The notes under the pieces are model-generated. The model did no database searches. It had not been told where the DNA came from and saw only the letters and a list, made by a program, of their open reading frames with translations. Source: Bacillus sp. FJAT-25509 (GTDB lineage: Bacteria > Bacillota > Bacilli > Bacillales > Bacillaceae_G). From it: 64,000 bases of DNA. This document shows, piece by piece, positions 52,133 through 62,182 of this stretch (positions are counted from its first letter, which is position 1; the number at the start of each line of letters is the position of its first letter). A program made the position numbers and the translations under genes. The DNA lies in NCBI RefSeq assembly GCF_001420605.1, contig NZ_LJIZ01000008.1, forward strand, positions 124,001 through 188,000, written 5' to 3'.

Positions 52133-53062
52133 ATGATCATTATTAATTATATTTTTATTTGTATTATTTTCGGTACAACATTTCTAGCAATAAAATTTGG
52201 AATCGAGTCGGGAGTTTCGCCTTTATTTTCTGCTGGCATTCGTTTTACATTAGCTGGACTGATTGTCATTTTATATTTCCTTCTTAAAGGGGTAAATGTG
52301 AAGAAATTTATTTTTTCAAAACGAATTATGTATATTGGATTCTGCTTAACTTTTATGACATTTTCAACATTATATTGGGCTGAGCAATATATAACATCAG
52401 GGTTAGCCGCGGTTTTGTCTGCAACAGGTCCAATGATGATATTACTTTTCCAATTAAGGATAAATAATAAGAGAATTGAGCGTAAACAACTAATAGCTTT
52501 ATTAATGGCTTTTGCAGGTGTAATTTTTGTCTGTTTGCCTGGAATAAGTCAGCATGTCTCTTACTTATGGGTTGCTGCTTGTATCGCAGTATTATTAGGA
52601 GAATCTTTTTACGGATTTGGATCGATTTCCTCAAAAGAAATATTAACAGAATACTGCACTGTATCGCCATTTTTAATCAATGCTTTTCAAATGTTATATG
52701 GTGGAATATTTCTATTATTATTTTCGTTTTTATTGGAAAAACCGAAAATTGCAAGTTTAAGTTCTTGGGACGCCTGCTGGCCAATATTGTATCTAGTATT
52801 TATAGGTTCAATAGGGGGACACGGATTATATAGTTGGTTATTATCTAAAACGAACCCGGTCTTCCCCTCAACATGGCTTTATGTATCACCTTTAATTGCA
52901 ACTGTTTTAGGTTATTTTGTAATAGATGAACCAATCAAACCAATTATGGCGATTGGTGGCATACTAATATTATCTGGAGTATTCATTGCAAATTGGTCAA
53001 CGTTTTCTATGTATAGAAAGCAAGGGAGGCTTTTAAAGAAAGAAGTGAATATTTCTAAGTAA
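52133..53062 (+). CDS. EamA-family transporter
   Basis: A 309-residue drug/metabolite-superfamily protein with ten membrane spans in two EamA halves. FGTTFLAIKFGIESGVSP near the N-terminus and VFPSTWLYVSPLIATVLGYF in the second half carry the family pattern. It probably exports an amino acid or related metabolite. Start follows GGGGTGATGAA. Divergent from a MocR regulator that probably controls it, so its substrate may be linked to PLP or an amino acid sensed by that protein. Confidence 0.9.
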   Translation: MIIINYIFICIIFGTTFLAIKFGIESGVSPLFSAGIRFTLAGLIVILYFLLKGVNVKKFIFSKRIMYIGFCLTFMTFSTLYWAEQYITSGLAAVLSATGPMMILLFQLRINNKRIERKQLIALLMAFAGVIFVCLPGISQHVSYLWVAACIAVLLGESFYGFGSISSKEILTEYCTVSPFLINAFQMLYGGIFLLLFSFLLEKPKIASLSSWDACWPILYLVFIGSIGGHGLYSWLLSKTNPVFPSTWLYVSPLIATVLGYFVIDEPIKPIMAIGGILILSGVFIANWSTFSMYRKQGRLLKKEVNISK

Positions 53063-53141
53063 TATTGTTAATCTTGAATTTGCGTTCCGTTGAAATATTG
53101 TAAAACGAGTTGAGTTTACAGAATTCGAACGTATAACTAAA

Positions 53142-53185
53142 AAAGAAAATCCACATGGGAAATGAATTATCATGTGGATTTTCTT
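53142..53185. terminator. Terminator between EamA and VOC genes
   Basis: AAGAAAATCCACATG with its exact complement and T-rich ends. Confidence 0.88.
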
Positions 53186-53210
53186 CATTTTATGGAACTG
53201 TTTTAATTAA

Positions 53211-53573
53211 TTATGATTTTTGAACAAATGCCCATATGTAACCGTCTGGATCTCTTAAGCAAAATTCCTTGTAGCCCCATGGTTGAACAATAGGTTCTGT
53301 GATGACTTTTTCTCCATTTGAGAAATCTAATGGCGTCAATTCTTTTTCCATTACACTTTCAAATAGTGGATCGACTTCATTAACGACTAATTGAAAGACT
53401 GCATCAGTATTGGATTGCGTATCTGCAGGATGGAGCATTAGCTCGCCATTCCCTGCTTTAAACCAATACATACCATCGTGACCTCTTAAATATTCAAATC
53501 CAACTTTTTCATACCAGCTCTTAGAAGAGTTTGTGTCTTTACAAAAAATAACAATATCTAAAACTCCATTCAT
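53211..53573 (-). CDS. VOC-fold protein (bleomycin-resistance type)
   Basis: 120 residues of the glyoxalase/bleomycin-resistance fold: DIVIFCKDTNSSKSWYEKVGF at the N-terminus and WGYKEFCLRDPDGYIWAF at the C-terminus. Such proteins bind or detoxify small molecules, but no specific substrate is suggested. Single gene. Confidence 0.85.
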   Translation of the reverse strand: MNGVLDIVIFCKDTNSSKSWYEKVGFEYLRGHDGMYWFKAGNGELMLHPADTQSNTDAVFQLVVNEVDPLFESVMEKELTPLDFSNGEKVITEPIVQPWGYKEFCLRDPDGYIWAFVQKS

Positions 53574-53756
53574 TTAATCAGCTCCTTTATATTTACTGTA
53601 TTAACTATTCTTTGCAGAGCATATACTTACCTTTTTTATTATTTGGCTCTGTTAAAGTAGATTGTTAATATTCTTATTAAATAAATGGCAGTATAGTTTA
53701 AGTGAAACAGTACAAAGTTAAGTTTATGTCCTAATAAAACTTTTAGTAAAATACAA

Positions 53757-53792
53757 AAAAAGAAGTGCATTATTCATTATTGGAGTAATGCA
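53757..53792 (-). terminator. Probable terminator after the AraC gene
   Basis: TGCATTA / TAATGCA stem with a T-run on the minus strand right after the stop. Confidence 0.6.
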
Positions 53793-53796
53793 ATTT

Positions 53797-54696
53797 CTAT
53801 AAAAATGTTGTTTTAAACCGGTTAATATCTTCCTTAGGTGGTAAACCAAACAATCGAGAATACTCACGACTAAATTGAGATGGGCTCTCGTAACCTACAC
53901 GAAAGGCTGCTTCTATGGCATCTGTTGACTCAGATAATAATATGCGACGAGCTTCCTGTAATCTCAGTTGTTTTTGGAATTGAATAGGGCTCATTGCAGT
54001 TAATTCCTTAAAGTGTCTATGAAGAGAAGAAACGCTCATATTTGCAATTTCTGCAAGGTCTTCAATTCGAAAAGACTGGTTAAAGTGATTCATTATATGA
54101 TCGACAACCCCACTGATTTGATTAGTGGAACTTCCTTCAATAGCCAGTTGCGCAAGAGTTATTCCTTGCTGTCCTTGCAAAAGTCTATAGATGATTTCCT
54201 TCGTAATAAGAGGCGCGAGTATAGGTATATCTTTTGGAGTTTTAAGCAAGTGAGTTAATCTAGTTACCGCGTCTAATAAAGATAACTCTATTCGGCTAAC
54301 ATACATACCTCTTTTAGTATTATCTTTATGAAGAGGAAATTCCGAATCCTTTAATACTTCCAATATTTGATTGGGGGTAAATTCAAGTTTAAGTGCCAAA
54401 TATGGGTTTTCTATAGAAGCTTCAGTTACTATTCCGGTAATTGGTAAATTAACAGAGGCAATTAGGTAATCGGTTGGGCTGTATACATAATGCTCTTGTG
54501 CTAACACAACCTCCTTCTTACCTTGAACGATAATGCATAAGGAAGGCTTGTAAACTCCATAATTTGGCCCTGTAACATTAGAATAACGAGAGAAAAATAA
54601 AGAAGGAATAGCAGTCGTATAAGAACCATCTAGGCCCGTATGATTCTCTATAAGTTGAATTAGTTCAGCCTGGAATTTATATATTTGATCAGACAT
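53797..54696 (-). CDS. AraC-family regulator (YqhC-like)
   Basis: 299 residues: an AraC N-terminal domain of the YqhC type (NYGVYKPSLCIIVQGKKEVV, YSPTDYLIASVNLPITGIV) and a C-terminal double helix-turn-helix (RIEDLAEIANMSVSSLHRHF, AAFRVGYESPSQFSREYSRL). In E. coli YqhC activates an aldehyde reductase. Here the gene is divergent from an aldo-keto reductase, the same logic, so it probably senses reactive aldehydes and activates that gene. The inducer is inferred. Confidence 0.9.
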   Translation of the reverse strand: MSDQIYKFQAELIQLIENHTGLDGSYTTAIPSLFFSRYSNVTGPNYGVYKPSLCIIVQGKKEVVLAQEHYVYSPTDYLIASVNLPITGIVTEASIENPYLALKLEFTPNQILEVLKDSEFPLHKDNTKRGMYVSRIELSLLDAVTRLTHLLKTPKDIPILAPLITKEIIYRLLQGQQGITLAQLAIEGSSTNQISGVVDHIMNHFNQSFRIEDLAEIANMSVSSLHRHFKELTAMSPIQFQKQLRLQEARRILLSESTDAIEAAFRVGYESPSQFSREYSRLFGLPPKEDINRFKTTFL

Positions 54697-54883
54697 AAAA
54701 CCCTCCTAGATTCTAAATCGCTTCTAGTCTATTTTAATATACATTTTTCAAGAATATAAGTGACTTGAGAGAATTAGGCAATGATTTGATAAGAATTGGA
54801 TAACGGTAGCTTTTTCATTTATTGCATAATAAGGGTACGAAAATATTGTAACCATTACAGAAATACTAATCTTTAAAACTTAA

Positions 54884-55795
<912 letters not shown>

Positions 55796-55832
55796 CACAC
55801 TAACACTCACTTCCGAAATGAGTGATAATAAT

Positions 55833-55867
55833 TAGCCGATTTCCCTAGAGAAACATCGGCTTTTTTA
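55833..55867 (+). terminator. Terminator after the aldo-keto reductase gene
   Basis: AGCCGATxTTTC-type stem with loop CCTAGAG and TTTTTT. Confidence 0.85.
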
Positions 55868-55929
55868 TTAATACTTTAAGGAACGTCTTAAAGTTAAAAG
55901 TAGATTCATATTATATTAACTAATTAATG

Positions 55930-55977
55930 GGGCTCTCCATAAGTCGCTATGTGACTAATGGAGAGCCATTTTTTTTG
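55930..55977 (+). terminator. Second, orphan terminator hairpin
   Basis: GGCTCTCCAT pairs with ATGGAGAGCC, inner AGTC/GACT, followed by eight T. No gene precedes it after the first terminator. Confidence 0.75.
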
Positions 55978-56020
55978 ATATTTCTTCTAATAATCAAATG
56001 TTATTAACGATTAAAACAAA

Positions 56021-56073
56021 TTGACTAAATTTCTCAGAAATAAAATTATATCAAGTCTCGTTATAATGAAATT
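56021..56073 (+). promoter_or_regulatory. Promoter cassette copy 1 (before the XRE-TPR regulator)
   Basis: TTGACT, the 13-bp dyad ATTTCTCAGAAAT (56029-56041), TATCAAGTCTC and TATAATGAA. The hexamer 17 bases before TATAAT is AATAAA, a poor -35 box, so activation by a protein is likely. It matches the copy at 57513-57565 at 39 of 51 aligned positions without gaps. Confidence 0.7.
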
Positions 56074-56161
56074 GTAATTAAATAGCTTTAAGAGGATGGG
56101 GCACTTATAACGCTCGGGAAAGAGCCGAAATAAATAAGAAGAAAATTGGTAGGTGAGAAGA

Positions 56162-57442
56162 ATGAACGCAGCTCTATTTAAAGAAATTCAATGTAAATGC
56201 CTAGAGAAAGGCTGGACAAAAACTGATTTGGCTCAGGAGTCAGGTATTCATATTAGTGAAATAAGTCGTATTTTTAATCATAAACGCTCACTCACACTAA
56301 AATATTTGGATGCCATTTCAAAAGCTATTGGGTTGGAGGAAGGTACACTTTATTCATATTTTTATGAGGAGTGCTTTAATGAAGAACAAATTTTGGACAA
56401 GCGTAAAAGCATACAGTTTTTATTCAAATGCTTTACTTATGGTTACGAGGAACACTGTCAAAATCTGTTACATGTTATGACAACTGAAAAATCAGTTACG
56501 ATTCAAATCGATTATTTGAATTATATTTTCTTCGTCGCAGAGGAGCTTTTTAAAGCTGGAAAAGAAGAAAAAGCTTTGTTTTTGTACGAGATTATTATTG
56601 AATGTGATTCGAAGGACGTTTTAGAACTGTTGGCAATTAGTTATTATAGGCGTTTTTATATTTTAAGAATGACAGAGGATGGTAAGCACGCATTGACATA
56701 TGTGTTGGAGTATCTGTTTTGCATGCCGAAAAAGATTAGAATGGAAGCATATTTATGGATCTCAGCTTTCTATTATAGGCGCGAGCAATGGGAAGAGGTG
56801 CTTTACTACGCCGAGAGATTAAGTAAATTGGTTAAAAACGGAGAGTATTATGGAAGAGCACTTATGTATAAAAGCTTCGCACTTGCACGTCTTGGGGGCT
56901 CATTAGAAGAGATATTAGAACTTATAGAACAATATGCGGGGGTAAATGATTATTTTGCTGATATAGCTAACGGAAATCGCCTTGCTTCTTATTTAGATTA
57001 CGGACAGCTGGAGTATGTAGATCAATATCTTAATTGGCTAGAAGATAGAGAGGATGTATATGTTGGATTACCAAAGGTTCTTGAAGCCTTTATCCGCTTG
57101 AATAGATTAGATGATGCTAAAAGAGTCTTAGATTTATATCAACATACAATTGAAGAATTGATAATAGATTCGGAACCATGGTTAAAGCAGAAGGTGCATT
57201 TGGATTTTCGTTATGCATATGCTTTTTATCAGTGTGAAAGCTTACAGCTACCAAATGGTTTAGATGAATTACTGGATGTGGCTTATACAGCAAATCAAAT
57301 AGGCAATTTAGAAAGATTTAATAAATGCCTTCTCATTTATTGGAGATATAAGGACCATGCGACTTCAGACCAAATAAATAAGTATATACAATTATTAAGC
57401 ATTAATGGTATTAAGGAGAGCTCCACGCGCAATTTTGCATAG
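56162..57442 (+). CDS. XRE helix-turn-helix plus TPR-like regulator (RRNPP-like)
   Basis: 426 residues. The N-terminal XRE helix-turn-helix spans about 5-62 (GWTKTDLAQESGIHISEISR, then LTLKYLDAISKAIGLEEGTL). The rest is all helical and reads as degenerate TPR repeats (EELFKAGKEEKALFLYEIII, YYRREQWEEVLYYAERLSKL, LEAFIRLNRLDDAKRVLDLY). This layout and length fit peptide-sensing RRNPP regulators such as NprR and AimR, though no close match is claimed. The ATG at 56162 follows AGGTGAG; the GTG at 56153 overlaps that site. It shares a promoter cassette with the following protease gene, which suggests that it regulates both. No convincing propeptide ORF was found downstream. Confidence 0.78.
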   Translation: MNAALFKEIQCKCLEKGWTKTDLAQESGIHISEISRIFNHKRSLTLKYLDAISKAIGLEEGTLYSYFYEECFNEEQILDKRKSIQFLFKCFTYGYEEHCQNLLHVMTTEKSVTIQIDYLNYIFFVAEELFKAGKEEKALFLYEIIIECDSKDVLELLAISYYRRFYILRMTEDGKHALTYVLEYLFCMPKKIRMEAYLWISAFYYRREQWEEVLYYAERLSKLVKNGEYYGRALMYKSFALARLGGSLEEILELIEQYAGVNDYFADIANGNRLASYLDYGQLEYVDQYLNWLEDREDVYVGLPKVLEAFIRLNRLDDAKRVLDLYQHTIEELIIDSEPWLKQKVHLDFRYAYAFYQCESLQLPNGLDELLDVAYTANQIGNLERFNKCLLIYWRYKDHATSDQINKYIQLLSINGIKESSTRNFA

Positions 57443-57512
57443 TCTTGTTATATTTTATTTGAAGAAGTTGAGATTGAGGTGATTGATTAAGAAAATTAAA
57501 AAAAAACACTAT

Positions 57513-57565
57513 TTGACGTAATTTTCAGAAAATAAAATTGTATCAAGTTTCAATATAATGAACTT
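57513..57565 (+). promoter_or_regulatory. Promoter cassette copy 2 (before the 57593 subtilase)
   Basis: TTGACG, the 13-bp dyad ATTTTCAGAAAAT (57521-57533), GTATCAAGTTTC and TATAATGAA, with the same spacing as copy 1 and the same weak AATAAA in the -35 position. Confidence 0.7.
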
Positions 57566-57592
57566 ATTAAGAAAAGAAAGTAGGGATAGTAG

Positions 57593-60500
57593 TTGAAAAA
57601 GAAAATGTTTAGAAATGTTACAACATTAGCATTAACAACAGGACTTATAAGTACTACAATGACACCAGGTTCCTTTTCACAACAAGTTCATGCACAAGCA
57701 ACTTCAAAGATTGAACAAGTATTAGCAAATCTCACTCCACAACAGCGTGAGGCAATTAAGCAATTGAAGGTAAGTGACAAAGAGGGACTTCAATTATCTT
57801 CTGAAGTCGATCAAACAAGTGACAAGCTTACTCCTGTCATAGTTGAGTTTAAGGACAAGCCACAGCAGACGGCGGTTTTAGAAGCAGAGTCAGATGGTAC
57901 AACTCTAACAGCTGCAGATGCAAAAGCAAAAGTAGATGCTTCACACGAAACATTCCAAAAAGATTTAAAAACAATTTTTAGCAGTGAAATAAAAGCAAAG
58001 AAAAATCCATATTCAATTAAACGTTCATATAAAAAAGCATTTAATGGAGTTGCAATGACAATTCCAGCTAATAAAATAAAATCTCTTCTTAAATCAAATG
58101 CAGTTAAAGCAGTCTATAGTGATTTACAAGTTCAAGTAGAACCACCGTCTATAAGCGAATCATCATCATCAACAGGTCAAGCTGCAAAACATACCATGGT
58201 AACATTTCCTGGCGTTGAAAAACTTCACCAAGAAGGGTTTACAGGAAAAGGTGTAAAAGTTGGTATTATTGATACTGGGATTGATTACAATCACCCAGAT
58301 TTAAAAGGCGCTTTCAAAGGTGGTTATGATTTCGTCGATAATGACAGTGACCCAATGGAAACGACATATGCAGATTGGCAGAAATCTGGGGAGTCTGAAT
58401 TTGAGTCAAGCGGTGAAGCTTACTATACTGAGCACGGAACACATGTAGCAGGAATTATTGCTGGACAAGCAAAAAATAATGCAGATTTTGCTGTAGAGGG
58501 TGTTGCACCTGAGGCTGATATATATTCTTATCGTGTTTTAGGTCCATATGGTTCCGGTTTTACATCAGCTATTTTGGCAGGTATTGATAAAGCAGTATCT
58601 GATGGCATGGACATCATTAATATGTCACTTGGAGCAAACTACAATGATCCATTATATCCTACGAGTATTGCTGTAAACAATGCTGTACTTGCAGGGGTAA
58701 CAGCGATTGTCGCTGCTGGTAACTCTGGGGACAGAATGTATTCACTTGGCGCTCCTGGTAATGCTCCTTTAGCAATTACAGTAGGTGCAAGTGACACGTC
58801 TGTTACAATTCCAAGTTTTTCAGGTGCATTGCATCCTTCAACAGGCGATATATCCGTTGATCTAAAGTTAGCGGCTCAAGGTTTAACCGATAACGTTGCC
58901 GATTTTGAAGGGAAAACTTTACAAATGGTGAATGTATCATATGGTAATGAACCTAGTTATTTTAAGCGTGATGGAAATGGTAATTCTGTACCAATCGATG
59001 TAAATGGAAAAGTTGTTCTGGCCCAACGTGGTAGCATTGGTATTACTCAAATTATTGCGACAGCTAAATCGCATGGAGCAAAAGCAGTTGTATTATATGA
59101 TGCAGATGTTCCTTTAGGTGACGTGTATCTTGGAGATGCATACGGCTTACTACCAACATTTTTACTGAGTAACGCACAAGGAAAAGCTTTAGCTGCTAAA
59201 TTACCTGTAACTGGTGCATCAGCAGGTATACCTTTAGACTTTACTTTTAGTAATATGAAACAAACAGTGACTGTGGGCGATAAATTGGCACCATTCAGCT
59301 CACGTGGTCCATCCCGTGTGTTATATGATATTAAACCTGAAGTAACAGCACCTGGTGTATCTGTATTCTCTACTGTTCCTTCTTATATGCATGGAGCAGA
59401 TCAAATAGGAAACTATCAATATGCTTACGAACGTTTATCAGGAACTTCAATGGCAACTCCAAACGTTGTTGGGGTTGCAGCATTATTAAAGCAAGCTCAC
59501 CCAGACATGACTCCTTCAGATATTAAAGCAACACTTATGAATACAGCGGATCCATTATCTGATAAATACAGTGTTTATGAAGTTGGGGCAGGACGTGTAA
59601 ATCCTTATGACGCTGTTCATGCAGCGACGGAAATTCAAGTAAAAGACAAAACTTCAACTGTAAAAGATAATGCAAGTAATAATGGTGGAACTACTTTAGC
59701 AAGTAAGGGCATTAAACAAATTAAAAATATTACTGGTGCAATGAGCTTTGGTGAACAAGGAATTAGTGGTAAGGATTTGACAGATCAACGTTCAATCACG
59801 TTATTTAATAAAAGCTCAGTAGATAAAACATATGATGTGAAAGTACAATTCCAAACGTTAAGTGCAAGGTTTACAGGCGACTCAAGAGCAGATCAGGATG
59901 CTACTGCTAATGGCGTTACATTAGATGTTAAATCATCTGTAAAAGTGAAAAAATATAGCAGTGCGAATATGGATGCTACGATTAACATTCCTAAATCGGC
60001 AAAGCTTGGAACATATGAAGGTTATGTAGTATATACAAACCAAAAAGATCCTAATGAATCATATAAAATTCCATTTGCTATTCACACAGTAAAAGAAGGT
60101 ATTGATTATTTGACTGGTAATCCACAAGCATTTACAGTACCTTATGAAGCGGCAAGTAATGCAACAAGATGGTCAATTGGCGTAAACTTTAAATTAAATT
60201 CTCATATGCGTTATTTTGATTTCTTCCTTGTCGATCCAAAAACAGACAAAGAAATCGGATTCTTAGGATCAGCTGACGGAATGGGAGCAGATGAAAATAT
60301 TGAGTATTATTTCCGTGGAGTTCTAAATAGTGGTCAATATTATCCATTAACTGGTGATCCGGACAATCCAATTGCGTATGATCTTAAAGAGATTGACCCA
60401 GGGTTATATAAAATTAGAATGGTAGGTACAAACGATAAGGGCGAAACGTTCACTGCAGATGCACCGGTTTACAATGGGGTGAAAGAAGCAAAAGTATCAA

Positions 60501-61873
60501 TGGATAATATGACAGCTGGAGGCATTTACGAAACGGCTAATCCAACCGACACGAAAGTTACTGTATCAGGTAATGTGTTTGATAAAGAAATAGACGAAAT
60601 GAAGGCAGCAGGTATTAAAGCTTCTCAAGGCGATAACAACTTTACTTACTATAATCCAAATAATTCTCAAGAGAAAAGTATACCACTAGATTCACAAGGT
60701 AATTTCAATGCTGATATACCTTTAAGTACATCTGGTCCAATTGTCAATGCCATTACTGAGTACGACTTCTCAGATTATAGTAAATCAACTGTTCGAAACT
60801 ACGGTAGTTTCATTGATGCATATTTTGTTAGAAAAGGAACGGCTTATACTACAGCAATCGCTGATAAACAACGTATAAATATGGGTGAATCAACAACTGT
60901 TACGTTCTCTACAAAAAATGTCAAAACAAATGTGAAGAAAGCTGAATTCACTTTCCTTTATCCAAGTCAGTACCTTGATTTAGTCAATGTACAACCGAAT
61001 GCTGCATTTAAAGGTAAACTAGATGTTCAATATACGACTACTCCTTCTAGTACTACGAAAACTAAATTGACGGTTACTGCAACGGCAACAGGTGACTTAG
61101 CGAACACTGGAATTGTTGGCGATGTATCATTAGTAGACTTAACATTTAAAGCAAAAGACTTATACTACAAAGGACCGATGAACTTCTATAATGGAACAGG
61201 TTCAAGTAGATTCTTTAACGCAGTTTATACAAATGTGGATAATACGACTGTAACGACACAAGGTATTCAACCATATTTCTATATTACTCCGACATATTCA
61301 CTTATGAGAGGATCAGTCCAAGCAGAAGGATTAATGATGTTTGGTGGTTTAGAGCCTGAAATGAAACAAGTTGATTATAATAAAGCAGGTACAAAAATTA
61401 GTGTGAAAGATTCAAATGGTAAAGAATTTGGTGTAACTGATCCGTTAGGTTATTCTCAAGGATTCTCATATTCATTTAGAACAAGATTACCAATAACAGA
61501 TGATGATTTTACGCTTAAAATTGACGTGCCAGGTCACTTTACATTCTCGAAAGATTTTAATATTGGCGTAAAAGAAGATGGAAAAACGACAGCAGGATCG
61601 AAACCAATTAACTATGACTATATACCTGGTGGAGACGTAAATAAAGATAATGTCATAGACGTAAAAGATGCAATCTACATCCAAACGTATTGGGGTACAA
61701 ATAAGCGTGATGCTGATATTAACTATGATGGTATTGTTGATGCAAAAGATATGCAATATGTCATCAATAACTACTTAATGCAAAATCCTTGGAATGATAA
61801 TTCGCCAAAAGCAGCTACGAAATATAAGGGCAAAACATTGGATGATGTTTTACAAGCTCTTGGATTAGAGTAA
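57593..61873 (+). CDS. Secreted S8 protease with cohesin-like region and dockerin
   Basis: 1426 residues. Signal peptide to about residue 36 (VHAQA), an I9-type propeptide at 75-180 (TPVIVEFKDKP, SYKKAFNGVAMTIPANKIKS), and an S8 domain with Asp227 in IIDTGIDYNHPDL, His281 in EHGTHVAGI and Ser619 in SGTSMATPNVVG. A PA-type insert lies between His and Ser (Vpr-like). From about 1090 to 1225 a cohesin-like stretch (INMGESTTVTFSTKNVKTN, FTFLYPSQYLDLVNVQP, VSLVDLTFKAK). Residues 1346-1396 form a type I dockerin with two calcium loops (DVNKDNVIDVKDA and DINYDGIVDAKDM). TTG start six bases after GTAGGGA. Having both cohesin-like and dockerin parts could allow assembly of protease multimers; that is inference. 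Confidence 0.9.
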   Translation: MKKKMFRNVTTLALTTGLISTTMTPGSFSQQVHAQATSKIEQVLANLTPQQREAIKQLKVSDKEGLQLSSEVDQTSDKLTPVIVEFKDKPQQTAVLEAESDGTTLTAADAKAKVDASHETFQKDLKTIFSSEIKAKKNPYSIKRSYKKAFNGVAMTIPANKIKSLLKSNAVKAVYSDLQVQVEPPSISESSSSTGQAAKHTMVTFPGVEKLHQEGFTGKGVKVGIIDTGIDYNHPDLKGAFKGGYDFVDNDSDPMETTYADWQKSGESEFESSGEAYYTEHGTHVAGIIAGQAKNNADFAVEGVAPEADIYSYRVLGPYGSGFTSAILAGIDKAVSDGMDIINMSLGANYNDPLYPTSIAVNNAVLAGVTAIVAAGNSGDRMYSLGAPGNAPLAITVGASDTSVTIPSFSGALHPSTGDISVDLKLAAQGLTDNVADFEGKTLQMVNVSYGNEPSYFKRDGNGNSVPIDVNGKVVLAQRGSIGITQIIATAKSHGAKAVVLYDADVPLGDVYLGDAYGLLPTFLLSNAQGKALAAKLPVTGASAGIPLDFTFSNMKQTVTVGDKLAPFSSRGPSRVLYDIKPEVTAPGVSVFSTVPSYMHGADQIGNYQYAYERLSGTSMATPNVVGVAALLKQAHPDMTPSDIKATLMNTADPLSDKYSVYEVGAGRVNPYDAVHAATEIQVKDKTSTVKDNASNNGGTTLASKGIKQIKNITGAMSFGEQGISGKDLTDQRSITLFNKSSVDKTYDVKVQFQTLSARFTGDSRADQDATANGVTLDVKSSVKVKKYSSANMDATINIPKSAKLGTYEGYVVYTNQKDPNESYKIPFAIHTVKEGIDYLTGNPQAFTVPYEAASNATRWSIGVNFKLNSHMRYFDFFLVDPKTDKEIGFLGSADGMGADENIEYYFRGVLNSGQYYPLTGDPDNPIAYDLKEIDPGLYKIRMVGTNDKGETFTADAPVYNGVKEAKVSMDNMTAGGIYETANPTDTKVTVSGNVFDKEIDEMKAAGIKASQGDNNFTYYNPNNSQEKSIPLDSQGNFNADIPLSTSGPIVNAITEYDFSDYSKSTVRNYGSFIDAYFVRKGTAYTTAIADKQRINMGESTTVTFSTKNVKTNVKKAEFTFLYPSQYLDLVNVQPNAAFKGKLDVQYTTTPSSTTKTKLTVTATATGDLANTGIVGDVSLVDLTFKAKDLYYKGPMNFYNGTGSSRFFNAVYTNVDNTTVTTQGIQPYFYITPTYSLMRGSVQAEGLMMFGGLEPEMKQVDYNKAGTKISVKDSNGKEFGVTDPLGYSQGFSYSFRTRLPITDDDFTLKIDVPGHFTFSKDFNIGVKEDGKTTAGSKPINYDYIPGGDVNKDNVIDVKDAIYIQTYWGTNKRDADINYDGIVDAKDMQYVINNYLMQNPWNDNSPKAATKYKGKTLDDVLQALGLE

Positions 61874-62182
61874 TAGAATAACTAGTAAATCGGTAACCAT
61901 TATTTGGTTACCGATTTTTTTATTGTTGAAACAATACGAAATTGGAAAGGTAGAAATATTTCGTTAAAAAAATAGGCAGGGGCTTGATTATTTCACCGAT
62001 TGATTGAGAAAAATAAATTGATGGAGCAAAAATCTGATCGAATTGACTAATTCAGTTAAATAGGATTATTTATAAAAGATTAATAAACGTTGTGATACAA
62101 TGGATTAGTCGTTTTTTGAGTAAATATATGAAACAACCATTATTATTTATAATGATAGAAAATAGAAAGTAAGGTAAATATA
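61874..62182. other. Intergenic region before the helicase gene
   Basis: 309 bases: the subtilase terminator, then AT-rich DNA with TTGACT at 62044 and weak -10-like sequence near 62067-62076. A transcript from there would have a leader of about 100 bases, as is common for DEAD-box genes. Confidence 0.4.
61885..61921 (+). terminator. Terminator after the 57593 subtilase
   Basis: AAATCGGTAACCA with its complement and a run of T. Confidence 0.9.

Larger units (their letters stand above)
55796..56161. other. Intergenic region with two terminators and a promoter cassette
   Basis: Contains terminators at 55833-55867 and 55930-55977 with no gene between them, the cassette at 56021-56073 and a short GCTC/GAGC hairpin just before the regulator start. 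Confidence 0.6.

Noticed and set aside
57434-57560. Signalling-propeptide ORF downstream of the XRE-TPR regulator
   Set aside because: The 12- and 15-codon frames found start at TTG with wrong spacing to the nearest GGAG or GAGGTG and lack a secretion-signal pattern.
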